Assembly (NCBI GenBank): GCA_036389485.1
Contig: DASVPR010000049.1
Location: 81,485-145,484 of the forward strand
Origin: CADCVT01 sp036389485
GTDB lineage: Bacteria > Actinomycetota > Thermoleophilia > Solirubrobacterales > Solirubrobacteraceae
DNA: 64,000 nucleotides
Direction: 5' to 3'
The position numbers were made by a program, and so were the translations under genes. This document shows positions 8,009-15,270 of the stretch, piece by piece. How positions within the stretch are numbered: position 1 is the first letter of the stretch; each line of letters starts with the position of its first letter. The notes below the pieces were generated by a model. It was given only the letters and a program-made list of their open reading frames with translations, was not told where the DNA came from and made no database searches.

Positions 8009-9871
8009 GTGCCCTTCGACAGTCCTGACGTCAACCTCGGGGCGCTCCTGGAAGACGTTCACTGCGGCAAGATCCAGCTGCCCGACTTCCAGCGCGAATG
8101 GAAGTGGGATGACGACAGGATCGCGAGTCTGCTGGCGAGCATCTCGGTCGATCATCCGGTCGGCGTCCTGATGATGTTGGAGCTGGGCGGCTCGGATGTG
8201 CGCTTCAAGCCTCGGCCTGTCGCAGGCGTCTCGGATCCGACGTCTGCTTCGCCGGAAAGACTGTTGCTCGACGGCCAACAACGCGTCACGTCGCTGTATC
8301 AGGCGCTCCGCTCGGGCCGTGTCGTCGACACCACGGACGCTCGCGGAAAGCGTCTCAAACGGTGGTACTACGTCGACATCGCGAGAGCGCTCGACGACGA
8401 CTTGGACCGCGAGGACGTGATCCTCTCGATACCTGAGGACCGAGTCATACGCTCGGACTTCGGCCGAGTCGTCGACCAGGATTTGAGTTCCGTCGATCTC
8501 GAATGCCGCGGCGAGGCGTTCCCGCTCGCGCGCGTGTTCGACATGGGCGCCGTCTTCGAGTGGCAGAACCGCTACGTGCAGCTGAGCCCGCTGGGCGCCG
8601 AACGGGCCGCTGCGCGGTGGAACGCGTTCTACGAGCGCGTACTGAGAAATTTCATCGGCTACACGGTGCCGGTCATCGTCCTCAAGAAGGAGACGCCGAA
8701 GGAGGCCGTGTGCACGGTCTTCGAGAAGGTGAACACAGGCGGGGTCGTTCTCAACGTCTTCGAGCTCCTGACGGCGACGTTCGCCGCGGACGACTTCCGT
8801 CTCAACGAGGATTGGCGCGAACGCAAGCACCGCCTCAATGCACGGCCCGTCCTGCAGAAACTCGAGAGCACCGACTTTCTGCAGGCGGTCGCCCTCGTTA
8901 CGACTTGGCATCGCCGTAACGAGGCGCAGTCCGCGCGCAGCGAGGACGGCGCGTCGCCTGCCGTCTCGTGTCGGCGCAAGGACATCTTGAAGATGGGCCT
9001 CGCCGACTACCTGCGTTGGGCGGAACACGTCACCCGAGGGTTTGAATGGGCCGCGCAGTTCTTGGCGCGGGAGAAGGTCTTCGATGCGGATGACGTGCCG
9101 TACCGGACCCAGCTGGTTCCTCTCGCGGCACTGAGGTGCATCCTCGGTGGGGCGACAGACGAGTACGCAAACGACCGCCGACTCCGACAGTGGTACTGGT
9201 GCGGGGTGCTAGGCGAGCTGTACAGCGGCGCGGTCGAGACGCGCTTCGCACGAGACATCGAGCAGGTCCCGGCGTGGATCGATGGCGGGACGGCGCCTCG
9301 AACGGTCTCCGACGCGGCGTTCGAGGCGACACGGTTGCTATCGCTGCGAACCCGTAACAGTGCCGCCTACAAAGGCGTCCATGCGCTGCTGATGAAGCGC
9401 GGCGCGCGCGACTGGCTCAGGGCGGTCGAAATTGACATGGCGCAGTTCTTCGACCTGCACATCGACGTTCACCACATCTTTCCGCGGAAGTGGTGCGACG
9501 ACCGAGATATCGATAGGGGGATGCGTGACAGCATCGTGAACAAGACCCCGCTGTCTTACGACACGAACCGGAGTATCGGCGGTCGAGCGCCGAGTTCGTA
9601 TGTCCGCACGCTCGACGAGCGGGTCGGTGACGACGTCGACGCGATCCTGGAGGGTCACCTGATCGAGCCCGACCATCTTCGCTCGGATCAGTTCGAGCAC
9701 TTCTTCGAGAGCCGCTTCGAGGCGCTCGTAGAGCTCGTCGGCGACGCAATGGGCAAGCCGGTGGCGCGCGACGATCAGCTGGCGGGCGATCACAGCGCGT
9801 ACGACGAGGAGCTTGACGAGCCACCGCTCCCGGAGGAGGTCGCGCTCGAGACTCCCATCGCGGGCGCCTAG
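8009..9871 (+). CDS. GmrSD-like DUF262/DUF1524 protein (putative modified-DNA restriction)
   Basis: 620 residues. The N-terminal DUF262 domain has QLPDFQREW at 23-31 and the hallmark DGQQR at about 88-92. The C-terminal region has VHHIFPRKW (His pair near 488) followed by NKTPLSYDTNRSIGG, the His/Asn pattern of the DUF1524 HNH nuclease. The order is that of GmrSD-type type IV restriction enzymes, which cut modified phage DNA with NTP dependence in characterised members; activity here is inferred. The GTG start is supported by AGGAGA. It stands alone, without a methylase or other defence gene nearby, and its sequence is less GC-biased than its neighbours, suggesting horizontal acquisition. Its TAG stop shares CTAG with the stop of the convergent permease gene. 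Confidence 0.85.
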   Translation: MPFDSPDVNLGALLEDVHCGKIQLPDFQREWKWDDDRIASLLASISVDHPVGVLMMLELGGSDVRFKPRPVAGVSDPTSASPERLLLDGQQRVTSLYQALRSGRVVDTTDARGKRLKRWYYVDIARALDDDLDREDVILSIPEDRVIRSDFGRVVDQDLSSVDLECRGEAFPLARVFDMGAVFEWQNRYVQLSPLGAERAAARWNAFYERVLRNFIGYTVPVIVLKKETPKEAVCTVFEKVNTGGVVLNVFELLTATFAADDFRLNEDWRERKHRLNARPVLQKLESTDFLQAVALVTTWHRRNEAQSARSEDGASPAVSCRRKDILKMGLADYLRWAEHVTRGFEWAAQFLAREKVFDADDVPYRTQLVPLAALRCILGGATDEYANDRRLRQWYWCGVLGELYSGAVETRFARDIEQVPAWIDGGTAPRTVSDAAFEATRLLSLRTRNSAAYKGVHALLMKRGARDWLRAVEIDMAQFFDLHIDVHHIFPRKWCDDRDIDRGMRDSIVNKTPLSYDTNRSIGGRAPSSYVRTLDERVGDDVDAILEGHLIEPDHLRSDQFEHFFESRFEALVELVGDAMGKPVARDDQLAGDHSAYDEELDEPPLPEEVALETPIAGA

Positions 9872-10719
9872 AGGTCCCGTCGCGAAAACGAGAGCGCGGC
9901 GAGGCCGATGACGGCGCCGACGTAGGCGAGCGCGAACGGCCACACGGCGAGCGACGCCTCCTGCGCGCCCCCGAACGGGCCGAGGTTGACGATCGCCGCG
10001 GTGCTCCCCTCGACGTCGGCGGTCAGGCGCGCGAGGCCGTGCTGGTAGAGCGCCTCGAACGGGAGGATCCACGAGCCGATGTCGGCGATGCGGTCGAGCG
10101 TGCGCGAGTCCAGCGCCTCGCCGATCTGCCCGAGCAGCCCGGCGGTGAGTCCCGCGCCGAGGGCCATGAACACGGCGATCCCGTTGGCGGTGGTCGAGAG
10201 GAGCGCGCTGGCCAGCAGCGACAGCGCCGCGATGACGACCGCCGCCCCGGCGAGGCTCAGCGCGGGAGCGACGACGCGATCCGGCCACCAGCCGAGCAGC
10301 CCGGTGACCACCACGCACGCCCCGAACAGCACGACGACATACGCGGCGCTGACCGCCGCGGCGCCGAGGAGACGCCCGAGCAGGTACTCGAAGCGCCCGA
10401 CCGGCCGCACGATCAGCGGCTGCAGCAGCCCGCGCTCCGCGTCGCCGCGGACCGCGCCGAGCGTGAGGAACGTCGCGAGCACCGACCCGAGGAACAGGAT
10501 CGCGAACATCGCCAGGCCGAGGATCGTCGCGCCCGCGAGCGTGTCCGCCTCGACGCCGAACTCGTTGTCGCCGAACGCATCGACGTCGTCGAACAGTTCC
10601 GCGGCGCCCCAGGTGTAGAGGCCGAGGAACACCACGCTCAGCACGAGCACGACGACGAAGACCCGGCGGCGCAGCGACTCGCGCAGCGCGTGCGCGGCGA
10701 TGGTGAGCGCGCCGGTCAC
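9868..10719 (-). CDS. ABC-2-type exporter permease
   Basis: 283 residues with about six membrane helices. The N-terminal AHALRESLRRRVFVVVLVLSVVFLGLY and the conserved cytoplasmic LTLGAVRGDAERGLLQPLIVRPVGR are typical of ABC-2 permeases of the NosY/CcmB-like group. GTG at 10719 overlaps the stop of the ATPase gene (GTGA), so the two are translationally coupled and form one exporter. The substrate is unknown. A longer open frame into the ATPase gene is a shadow. Stop codons of this gene and the DUF262 gene overlap in one CTAG. Confidence 0.85.
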   Translation of the reverse strand: MTGALTIAAHALRESLRRRVFVVVLVLSVVFLGLYTWGAAELFDDVDAFGDNEFGVEADTLAGATILGLAMFAILFLGSVLATFLTLGAVRGDAERGLLQPLIVRPVGRFEYLLGRLLGAAAVSAAYVVVLFGACVVVTGLLGWWPDRVVAPALSLAGAAVVIAALSLLASALLSTTANGIAVFMALGAGLTAGLLGQIGEALDSRTLDRIADIGSWILPFEALYQHGLARLTADVEGSTAAIVNLGPFGGAQEASLAVWPFALAYVGAVIGLAALSFSRRDL

Positions 10720-11543
10720 GACACCGCGTCCACGTAGACGTCCTCCAGCGTCGACCGCAGCACCCGGACGCCGTAGACGCTCTCGCCCTCCGCGACGAGC
10801 CCGGCGACGATCTCCGGCGCCTCGTCGCGGCCGGCGCCCTCGAACAGCCTCGTCCCGGCCGCGGTCTCGACCTCGACGCCCCGCGGCCGCGCCAGCTCCG
10901 ACGGCCGGCCGCGGGTCACGACGCGGCCGCGGTCGACGATCACGACCCGGTCGCAGACCAGCTCGACCTCGGACAGGAGATGCGAGTTCAACAGGACCGA
11001 CTGGCCGCGGCGCCGCAGCTCCACCAGCACCTCGCGCACGAGCCGCCGGCCGACGGGGTCGAGCGCGCTGGTCGGCTCGTCGAGCAGCAGCAGCCGCGGC
11101 TTCCCGACGAGCGCCTGCGCGAGCCCGAGCCGCTGCTGCATCCCCTTCGACATCGTCTCGACCCGCCGCTCGCGCGCCTCCCGCAGCCCGACCAGCTCCA
11201 GCAGCTCGGCGCGCTCGCGCGCGTCGGGCTCGCCGCCGCTCAACCGCTGGTGCAGCGTGAGGACCTCGTCGCCGGTCGCCCAGCCGGGGAACCGGAACAG
11301 CTCGGCGAGATAGCCGATCGACGCGCGCGCCGCGGCCGACCCCGCCGGCGCGCCGCACACCGTCGCGGTGCCGCCCGACGCGCGCACGAGCCCGCAGCAG
11401 ATCTTCACGAGCGTCGACTTGCCGGCGCCGTTCGGCCCGAGCAGGCCGACCAGCTCGCCCTCGCCGACGTCCAGGTCGACGCCGTCCAGCGCCACGACGC
11501 CCGAGCCGTAGCGCTTGCTCAGGCCGCGGACGTCCAGCAGCAC
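10716..11543 (-). CDS. ABC transporter ATP-binding protein
   Basis: 275 residues with Walker A GPNGAGKST at 36-44, signature MSKGMQQRLGLAQAL, Walker B LLLLDEPTSALDP and a switch His in LNSHLLSEVE. This is the CcmA/NatA-like class that pairs with ABC-2 permeases; the C-terminal 60 residues are the usual extra domain. It begins 4 bases after the stop of the GT2 gene and overlaps the permease by 4 bases, so GT2, ATPase and permease probably form an operon. Whether it exports something linked to the surface glycan is inference. Confidence 0.9.
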   Translation of the reverse strand: MLLDVRGLSKRYGSGVVALDGVDLDVGEGELVGLLGPNGAGKSTLVKICCGLVRASGGTATVCGAPAGSAAARASIGYLAELFRFPGWATGDEVLTLHQRLSGGEPDARERAELLELVGLREARERRVETMSKGMQQRLGLAQALVGKPRLLLLDEPTSALDPVGRRLVREVLVELRRRGQSVLLNSHLLSEVELVCDRVVIVDRGRVVTRGRPSELARPRGVEVETAAGTRLFEGAGRDEAPEIVAGLVAEGESVYGVRVLRSTLEDVYVDAVS

Positions 11544-11547
11544 GGCC

Positions 11548-12273
11548 CTATCCCCCGAGGCGGCAGCGGATGAGGACGACGACCGCCCGGAGCCCGTCGC
11601 GCCAGGTGATCTTCTTGCCCTCCTCGTACGTGCGGCCGTAGTAGGAGATCGGGACCTCGTAGAGCCGGACGTCCCCGCGCCGCAGGATCTTCGCGGTCAC
11701 CTCGGGCTCGAAGCCGAAGTCGTCGCTGACGAGCTCGAGCGAGCGGATGAGGTCGCCGCGGAACGCCTTGTAGCCGACCTCCATGTCGCTGATGGTGGTG
11801 TTGTAGAGGACGTTCGTCAGCAGCGACAGCGCGCGGTTCCCCGCGTAGTGCCAGAAGAGGTGCGCGCGCTGCGGCTCGCCGCCGCCGCGCAGCCGCGTGC
11901 CGTAGACCGCGTCGGCGACGCCTTCGAGGAGCGGGCCGAGCAGGCGCGGGAGGTCGCGCGGGTCGTACTCGAGGTCGGCGTCCTGGATGACGACGATGTC
12001 CCCGGTCGACGCCGCGATCCCGGTGCGGACCGCCGCGCCCTTGCCGCGGTTGCGCTCGTGCTTGAGGACCTGCACGCCGTCGACGTTCTCGGCGATCTCG
12101 GCGGTCGCGTCCTGGGAGCCGTCGTCGACGACGATGACCTCCATCCGCAGGTCGAGCGCGAGCACGCGACGCAGGACGACCTCGATCGTGGCCGCCTCCT
12201 CGTAGGCGGGCATGACGACGCTGACGAGGCGGCGCTCGTCGATGTCCGGGAGGTTGGAGGGGGTCTGCTCCAC
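11548..12273 (-). CDS. glycosyltransferase family 2, DPM1/polyprenyl-phosphate type
   Basis: 241 residues. VSVVMPAYEEAATIEVVLRRV and VIVVDDGSQDATAEIA form the nucleotide-binding half, QDADLEYDPRD is the metal-binding DxD region, and RGKGAAVRTGI follows the family pattern. It resembles synthases that make polyprenyl-phosphate hexose, the donor used by GT-C enzymes such as those encoded nearby. It has no C-terminal membrane helices. Start GTG at 12273 is the first in-frame start after TACCAT (11 bases upstream), but is not certain. It is divergent from the flippase gene. Confidence 0.82.
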   Translation of the reverse strand: MEQTPSNLPDIDERRLVSVVMPAYEEAATIEVVLRRVLALDLRMEVIVVDDGSQDATAEIAENVDGVQVLKHERNRGKGAAVRTGIAASTGDIVVIQDADLEYDPRDLPRLLGPLLEGVADAVYGTRLRGGGEPQRAHLFWHYAGNRALSLLTNVLYNTTISDMEVGYKAFRGDLIRSLELVSDDFGFEPEVTAKILRRGDVRLYEVPISYYGRTYEEGKKITWRDGLRAVVVLIRCRLGG

Positions 12274-12284
12274 GAGGGGGTGCG

Positions 12285-12294
12285 ATGGTAGTGG
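12285..12294. promoter_or_regulatory. possible bidirectional -10 (TACCAT minus / TAGTGG plus)
   Basis: The decamer ATGGTAGTGG gives TACCAT on the minus strand, 11 bases before GTG 12273. On the plus strand it gives the imperfect TAGTGG, 6 bases before ATG 12301. The central TA is shared, as at 21739-21748 and 47986-47995, but the plus box lacks the final T. Confidence 0.3.
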
Positions 12295-12300
12295 CGCGAA

Positions 12301-13827
12301 ATGACCGGCCGCTTCTCGTTCCCCCGTTCGGAGCTGCGCGCCCGCACGGTGCGCGGCGCGCTCGTGACGGGCGTCTTCCTCGCGGCGATCGACGTGCTCG
12401 TCGTCGCGCAGGGGCTCATCGTGACCCGCCTGCTCGGGCCCGAGCTGATCGGCCTGTACGGGATCGTGACCGTCACGACGATGACGGTCATCGCGTTGAA
12501 GCGGGTCGGGATCGACGAGGCGTACGTCCAGCAGGAGTCGTCGTCGGAGGAGGAGTTCCAGCGGGCGTTCACGTTGGAGCTGGGGACGTCCGTCGTGTTC
12601 GCGCTGCTGCTGTGCGCGCTGGCGCCTGTGGTCGCGGCGGTGTACGGCGACTCGCGGCTGCTCGGGCTGATGCTCGCGACGGCGTATCTCCCGCTGGCGT
12701 TCGCGCTGCTCGCGCCGCTGTGGGTCTTCTTCCGGCGGATGGACTTCGCGCGCCAGCGGGCGCTGCAGGCGGTCCAGCCGGCCGTGTCCTTCGCGGTCAC
12801 CGTGCCGCTGGCGGCGTCGGGCTTCGGCGTGTACTCGCTCGTCGTCGGGCCGCTGGCGGGGTACGTGGTGGCGGTCCTGGTGACGCTGGTCGTGTCGCCG
12901 TTCGGACTGGCCCTGCGCTGGGACCGCGCGGCCGCGCGGCGGTACCTCGGCTTCAGCGTGTGGATCCTCGTGGCGACGGTCGCGACGCTGGTCGTGCAGC
13001 AGGGGCAGGTGCTCGCCTTCGACCTGTCGGAGGGGCTGCGGTGGGTCGGCTTCCTGACGCTCGCGGTGACGGTGACGCGCTACGTCGACCGCGCCGACCA
13101 GATCGTGACCGCCACCATCTACCCGGCGATCGCGGCGATCAAGGGGCGGACGGCGACGCTCGAGGAGCTGTTCGTCAAGTCGAACCGGGCGACGCTGCTG
13201 TGGGTGCTGCCGTTCTGCGTCGGGCTCGTGCTGTTCGCGCCCGATCTCGTGTCGTTCGTGGTGGGGGAGGAGTGGCGGGACGCGGAGATCCTGATCCAGG
13301 GCCTCGCCGTCGCTGGGCTGCTCCAGCACCTCGGCTTCAACTGGTTCTCGTTCTACCGCGCGCACGGGGACACGCGGCCGCCGGCGGTGGAGGCGGTCGT
13401 CGTGGTGGTGGCGTTCGCCGTCCTGGCGGTGCCGGCGCTGGTGGTGTGGGGCGCGTGGGGGTTCGTCGCGGGCCGCGTCGCTTCGGTCCTGGTCGGTCTG
13501 GCGGTGCGGGCGCGGTACGTGCGGAGGATGCTGCCGCGGGCGTCGGTGCGCGGCATCCTGGGGCCCGCGTTGCCGCCGCTCCTCGTCGCGACGTCGTTGG
13601 CGGTCGGGCTTCGGGTCGCGCTGTGGGGCGGCGCTCGGCCGGGATGGCAGGCGGCGGTCGAGGTGGCGCTGTTCCTCGTCGCGTTCGCTGCGCTCGCGCT
13701 ACCCCGCGAGCGGGCGCTGCTCGCCGAGCTCCGCGTCGCCGTCGGCCGCGGCGCGCAGGACCGCCCCGGCGAGCACGACGGCGACGAGCGTCAGCGCGGG
13801 CAGCTCCCAATCCCAGTCGATGGCTGA
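12301..13827 (+). CDS. polysaccharide flippase (Wzx/MATE-like oligosaccharide exporter)
   Basis: 508 residues with 12 or more hydrophobic helices. The N-terminus (LVTGVFLAAIDVLVVAQGLIVTRLLGPELIGLYGIV) is typical of the RfbX/Wzx branch of the MOP flippase superfamily, which moves polyprenyl-linked oligosaccharides to the outer face of the membrane. The last 30 residues are polar and lie in DNA that is also the end of the convergent O-antigen-ligase-like gene (129-base antisense overlap), so this tail may be non-conserved. It fits the glycosyltransferases on both sides. Confidence 0.88.
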   Translation: MTGRFSFPRSELRARTVRGALVTGVFLAAIDVLVVAQGLIVTRLLGPELIGLYGIVTVTTMTVIALKRVGIDEAYVQQESSSEEEFQRAFTLELGTSVVFALLLCALAPVVAAVYGDSRLLGLMLATAYLPLAFALLAPLWVFFRRMDFARQRALQAVQPAVSFAVTVPLAASGFGVYSLVVGPLAGYVVAVLVTLVVSPFGLALRWDRAAARRYLGFSVWILVATVATLVVQQGQVLAFDLSEGLRWVGFLTLAVTVTRYVDRADQIVTATIYPAIAAIKGRTATLEELFVKSNRATLLWVLPFCVGLVLFAPDLVSFVVGEEWRDAEILIQGLAVAGLLQHLGFNWFSFYRAHGDTRPPAVEAVVVVVAFAVLAVPALVVWGAWGFVAGRVASVLVGLAVRARYVRRMLPRASVRGILGPALPPLLVATSLAVGLRVALWGGARPGWQAAVEVALFLVAFAALALPRERALLAELRVAVGRGAQDRPGEHDGDERQRGQLPIPVDG

Positions 13828-15270
13828 GTGCGCGCCGTACACCGCCAGCGCCGCGGCGAGGCCGGGGTGGACGCGCCCGACCCGCCGCGCGGCGGTCGCG
13901 ACGGCGCCGAGGAACAGCGCCAGCAGCGCCAGCCCGACCAGCCCCAGCTCCGCCGCGGTCTCCAGCTCGAGCGAGTGGGCGTCGACGACCCGCTCGCGCA
14001 CGTCGCGCTCCTCCAGCCAGATCGCCTGGTAGCCGCCGGCCCCCCGGCCGACCGCGGGATCGCTCGCGAAGCCCTTCAGCGCCGCCTCCCAGTAGTCGAA
14101 CCGCCGGCTGCCCGCATCGGTGAACCGGTGCGCCGTCGCCCCGAACGCCGGGTCCCGAGGCTTGTCGTCGGGGTCCACGACCGCCGCGGCGAAGGGCGCG
14201 AGGGTGAGGGCGACGGCGGCGACGACCGCCAGTCGCGCGACTCGCCGCGCGAGGGTGGGGAGGGGCGCGGGGTGGGGAGCCGCGCCGCTCCGCTCCGCCG
14301 CGCCACTCCGCTCCGCAACGCGGCTCCGCTGCGCGGCCGCGTGGCGCGGCGCGCCGAGCGGGCCGGTCCGCGTCGCTCCCTCGTCCTCGGCGCGGGCGCT
14401 CCACGCCTGGAGGGCGGCGGCGCCCGCCATCGCGGCGAGGAGGACGACGAGGAGGATCGCTCCCTGGGCGGCGAAGTCGTCGCCCTCGGCGGCGGTGACC
14501 GCGGGCAGCAGGGACGCGACCCCGGCGCAGAGCGCGGCGGCCTCGAGCGCGATCGCGCCGGCGCGGAGCTGCGGCCACGTCGGCGCGAGCGCGATCAGGA
14601 CCGCGAGCCCGACCCCGAGCGCGGTGAGCGCGCCGCGCGAGTAGCTGAGGTAGACCCCGAGCCCGAGCGGCGCGCTGCCCGCCGCCGCGGCCGCCCGGAG
14701 CCAGAGCGGTCGCGTCCGGTCGCCCGCCAGGCGCGCGCAGAGGACGAGCCCCAGCGCCGCGAGCGCGCCCGTCGCGTTCCAGTACGTCAGCGGCTGGTCG
14801 AGCCGCCCGCCGGCGCTCCGCGTCCGCGACAGCTCGACGAGATCCGGCAGCACCCGACCCGCGATCCCGTAGCCGATGACCACCAACGCTCCTCCGGCCA
14901 GCACGGGCTCGACCGCCCCCGTCGCCCCGCGAAGTGCGACGAAGGAGGCACCGAGAGCACCGAGATAGAGGAGCCCGAGCTCGACGGACGCGGAAGCGGG
15001 CGCGCCCAGAGGCGCCCAGAGCGTCGAGAGCCACGTCCACCCGACGAGGAGCGCGAGGGCCGCGAAGGCGAGGGGGAGCTGCGGACGGCGCGCGACGAGG
15101 AGCGCCGCGAAGACGGCCCACGCGACGATGCCCGCGACGAGCCGCGACCCCGTGAAGTACCCGCCGCTGAAGAAGGCGAGCACGGTCGGGCCGACGAGGA
15201 CTGCGGCGCGGGCGAGGAGGAGCACGGGCGCGCCGAGAGTAGTCCCCGCACTACTCTGCGCGACGCTCAT
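13699..15270 (-). CDS. O-antigen ligase-like polytopic membrane protein (Wzy/WaaL family)
   Basis: About 523 residues (508 if GTG at 15225 is the start). It has around 12 helices. Features of the Wzy/WaaL family include the YLSYSRGALTALGVGLAVL segment, a large extracytoplasmic loop with RRFDYWEAALKGFASDPAVGRGAGGYQ, and DAHSLELETAAELGLVGLALL. It would polymerise or ligate lipid-linked glycan outside the membrane. A low-complexity stretch (RVAERSGAAERSGAAPHPAP) sits mid-protein. Its start codon region overlaps that of the divergent AftD-like gene (CATG), and its 3' end overlaps the flippase by 129 bases. Confidence 0.85.
   Translation of the reverse strand: MSVAQSSAGTTLGAPVLLLARAAVLVGPTVLAFFSGGYFTGSRLVAGIVAWAVFAALLVARRPQLPLAFAALALLVGWTWLSTLWAPLGAPASASVELGLLYLGALGASFVALRGATGAVEPVLAGGALVVIGYGIAGRVLPDLVELSRTRSAGGRLDQPLTYWNATGALAALGLVLCARLAGDRTRPLWLRAAAAAGSAPLGLGVYLSYSRGALTALGVGLAVLIALAPTWPQLRAGAIALEAAALCAGVASLLPAVTAAEGDDFAAQGAILLVVLLAAMAGAAALQAWSARAEDEGATRTGPLGAPRHAAAQRSRVAERSGAAERSGAAPHPAPLPTLARRVARLAVVAAVALTLAPFAAAVVDPDDKPRDPAFGATAHRFTDAGSRRFDYWEAALKGFASDPAVGRGAGGYQAIWLEERDVRERVVDAHSLELETAAELGLVGLALLALFLGAVATAARRVGRVHPGLAAALAVYGAHSAIDWDWELPALTLVAVVLAGAVLRAAADGDAELGEQRPLAG
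15236..15257. promoter_or_regulatory. perfect inverted repeat with a TACTCT -10 on each strand
   Basis: AGAGTAGT, six bases, ACTACTCT. On the plus strand TACTCT (15252-15257) ends 11 bases before ATG 15269. On the minus strand TACTCT (15241 to 15236) ends 10 bases before an in-frame GTG at 15225. The symmetry suggests a divergent promoter pair or an operator, and supports 15225 as the ligase start. Confidence 0.5.

Noticed and set aside
14270..14350. Repeated GCGGCTCCG/CTCCGCTCC-like units inside the ligase gene, considered as a tandem repeat element.
   Set aside because: They only encode a low-complexity Arg/Ala/Ser loop within an intact frame.
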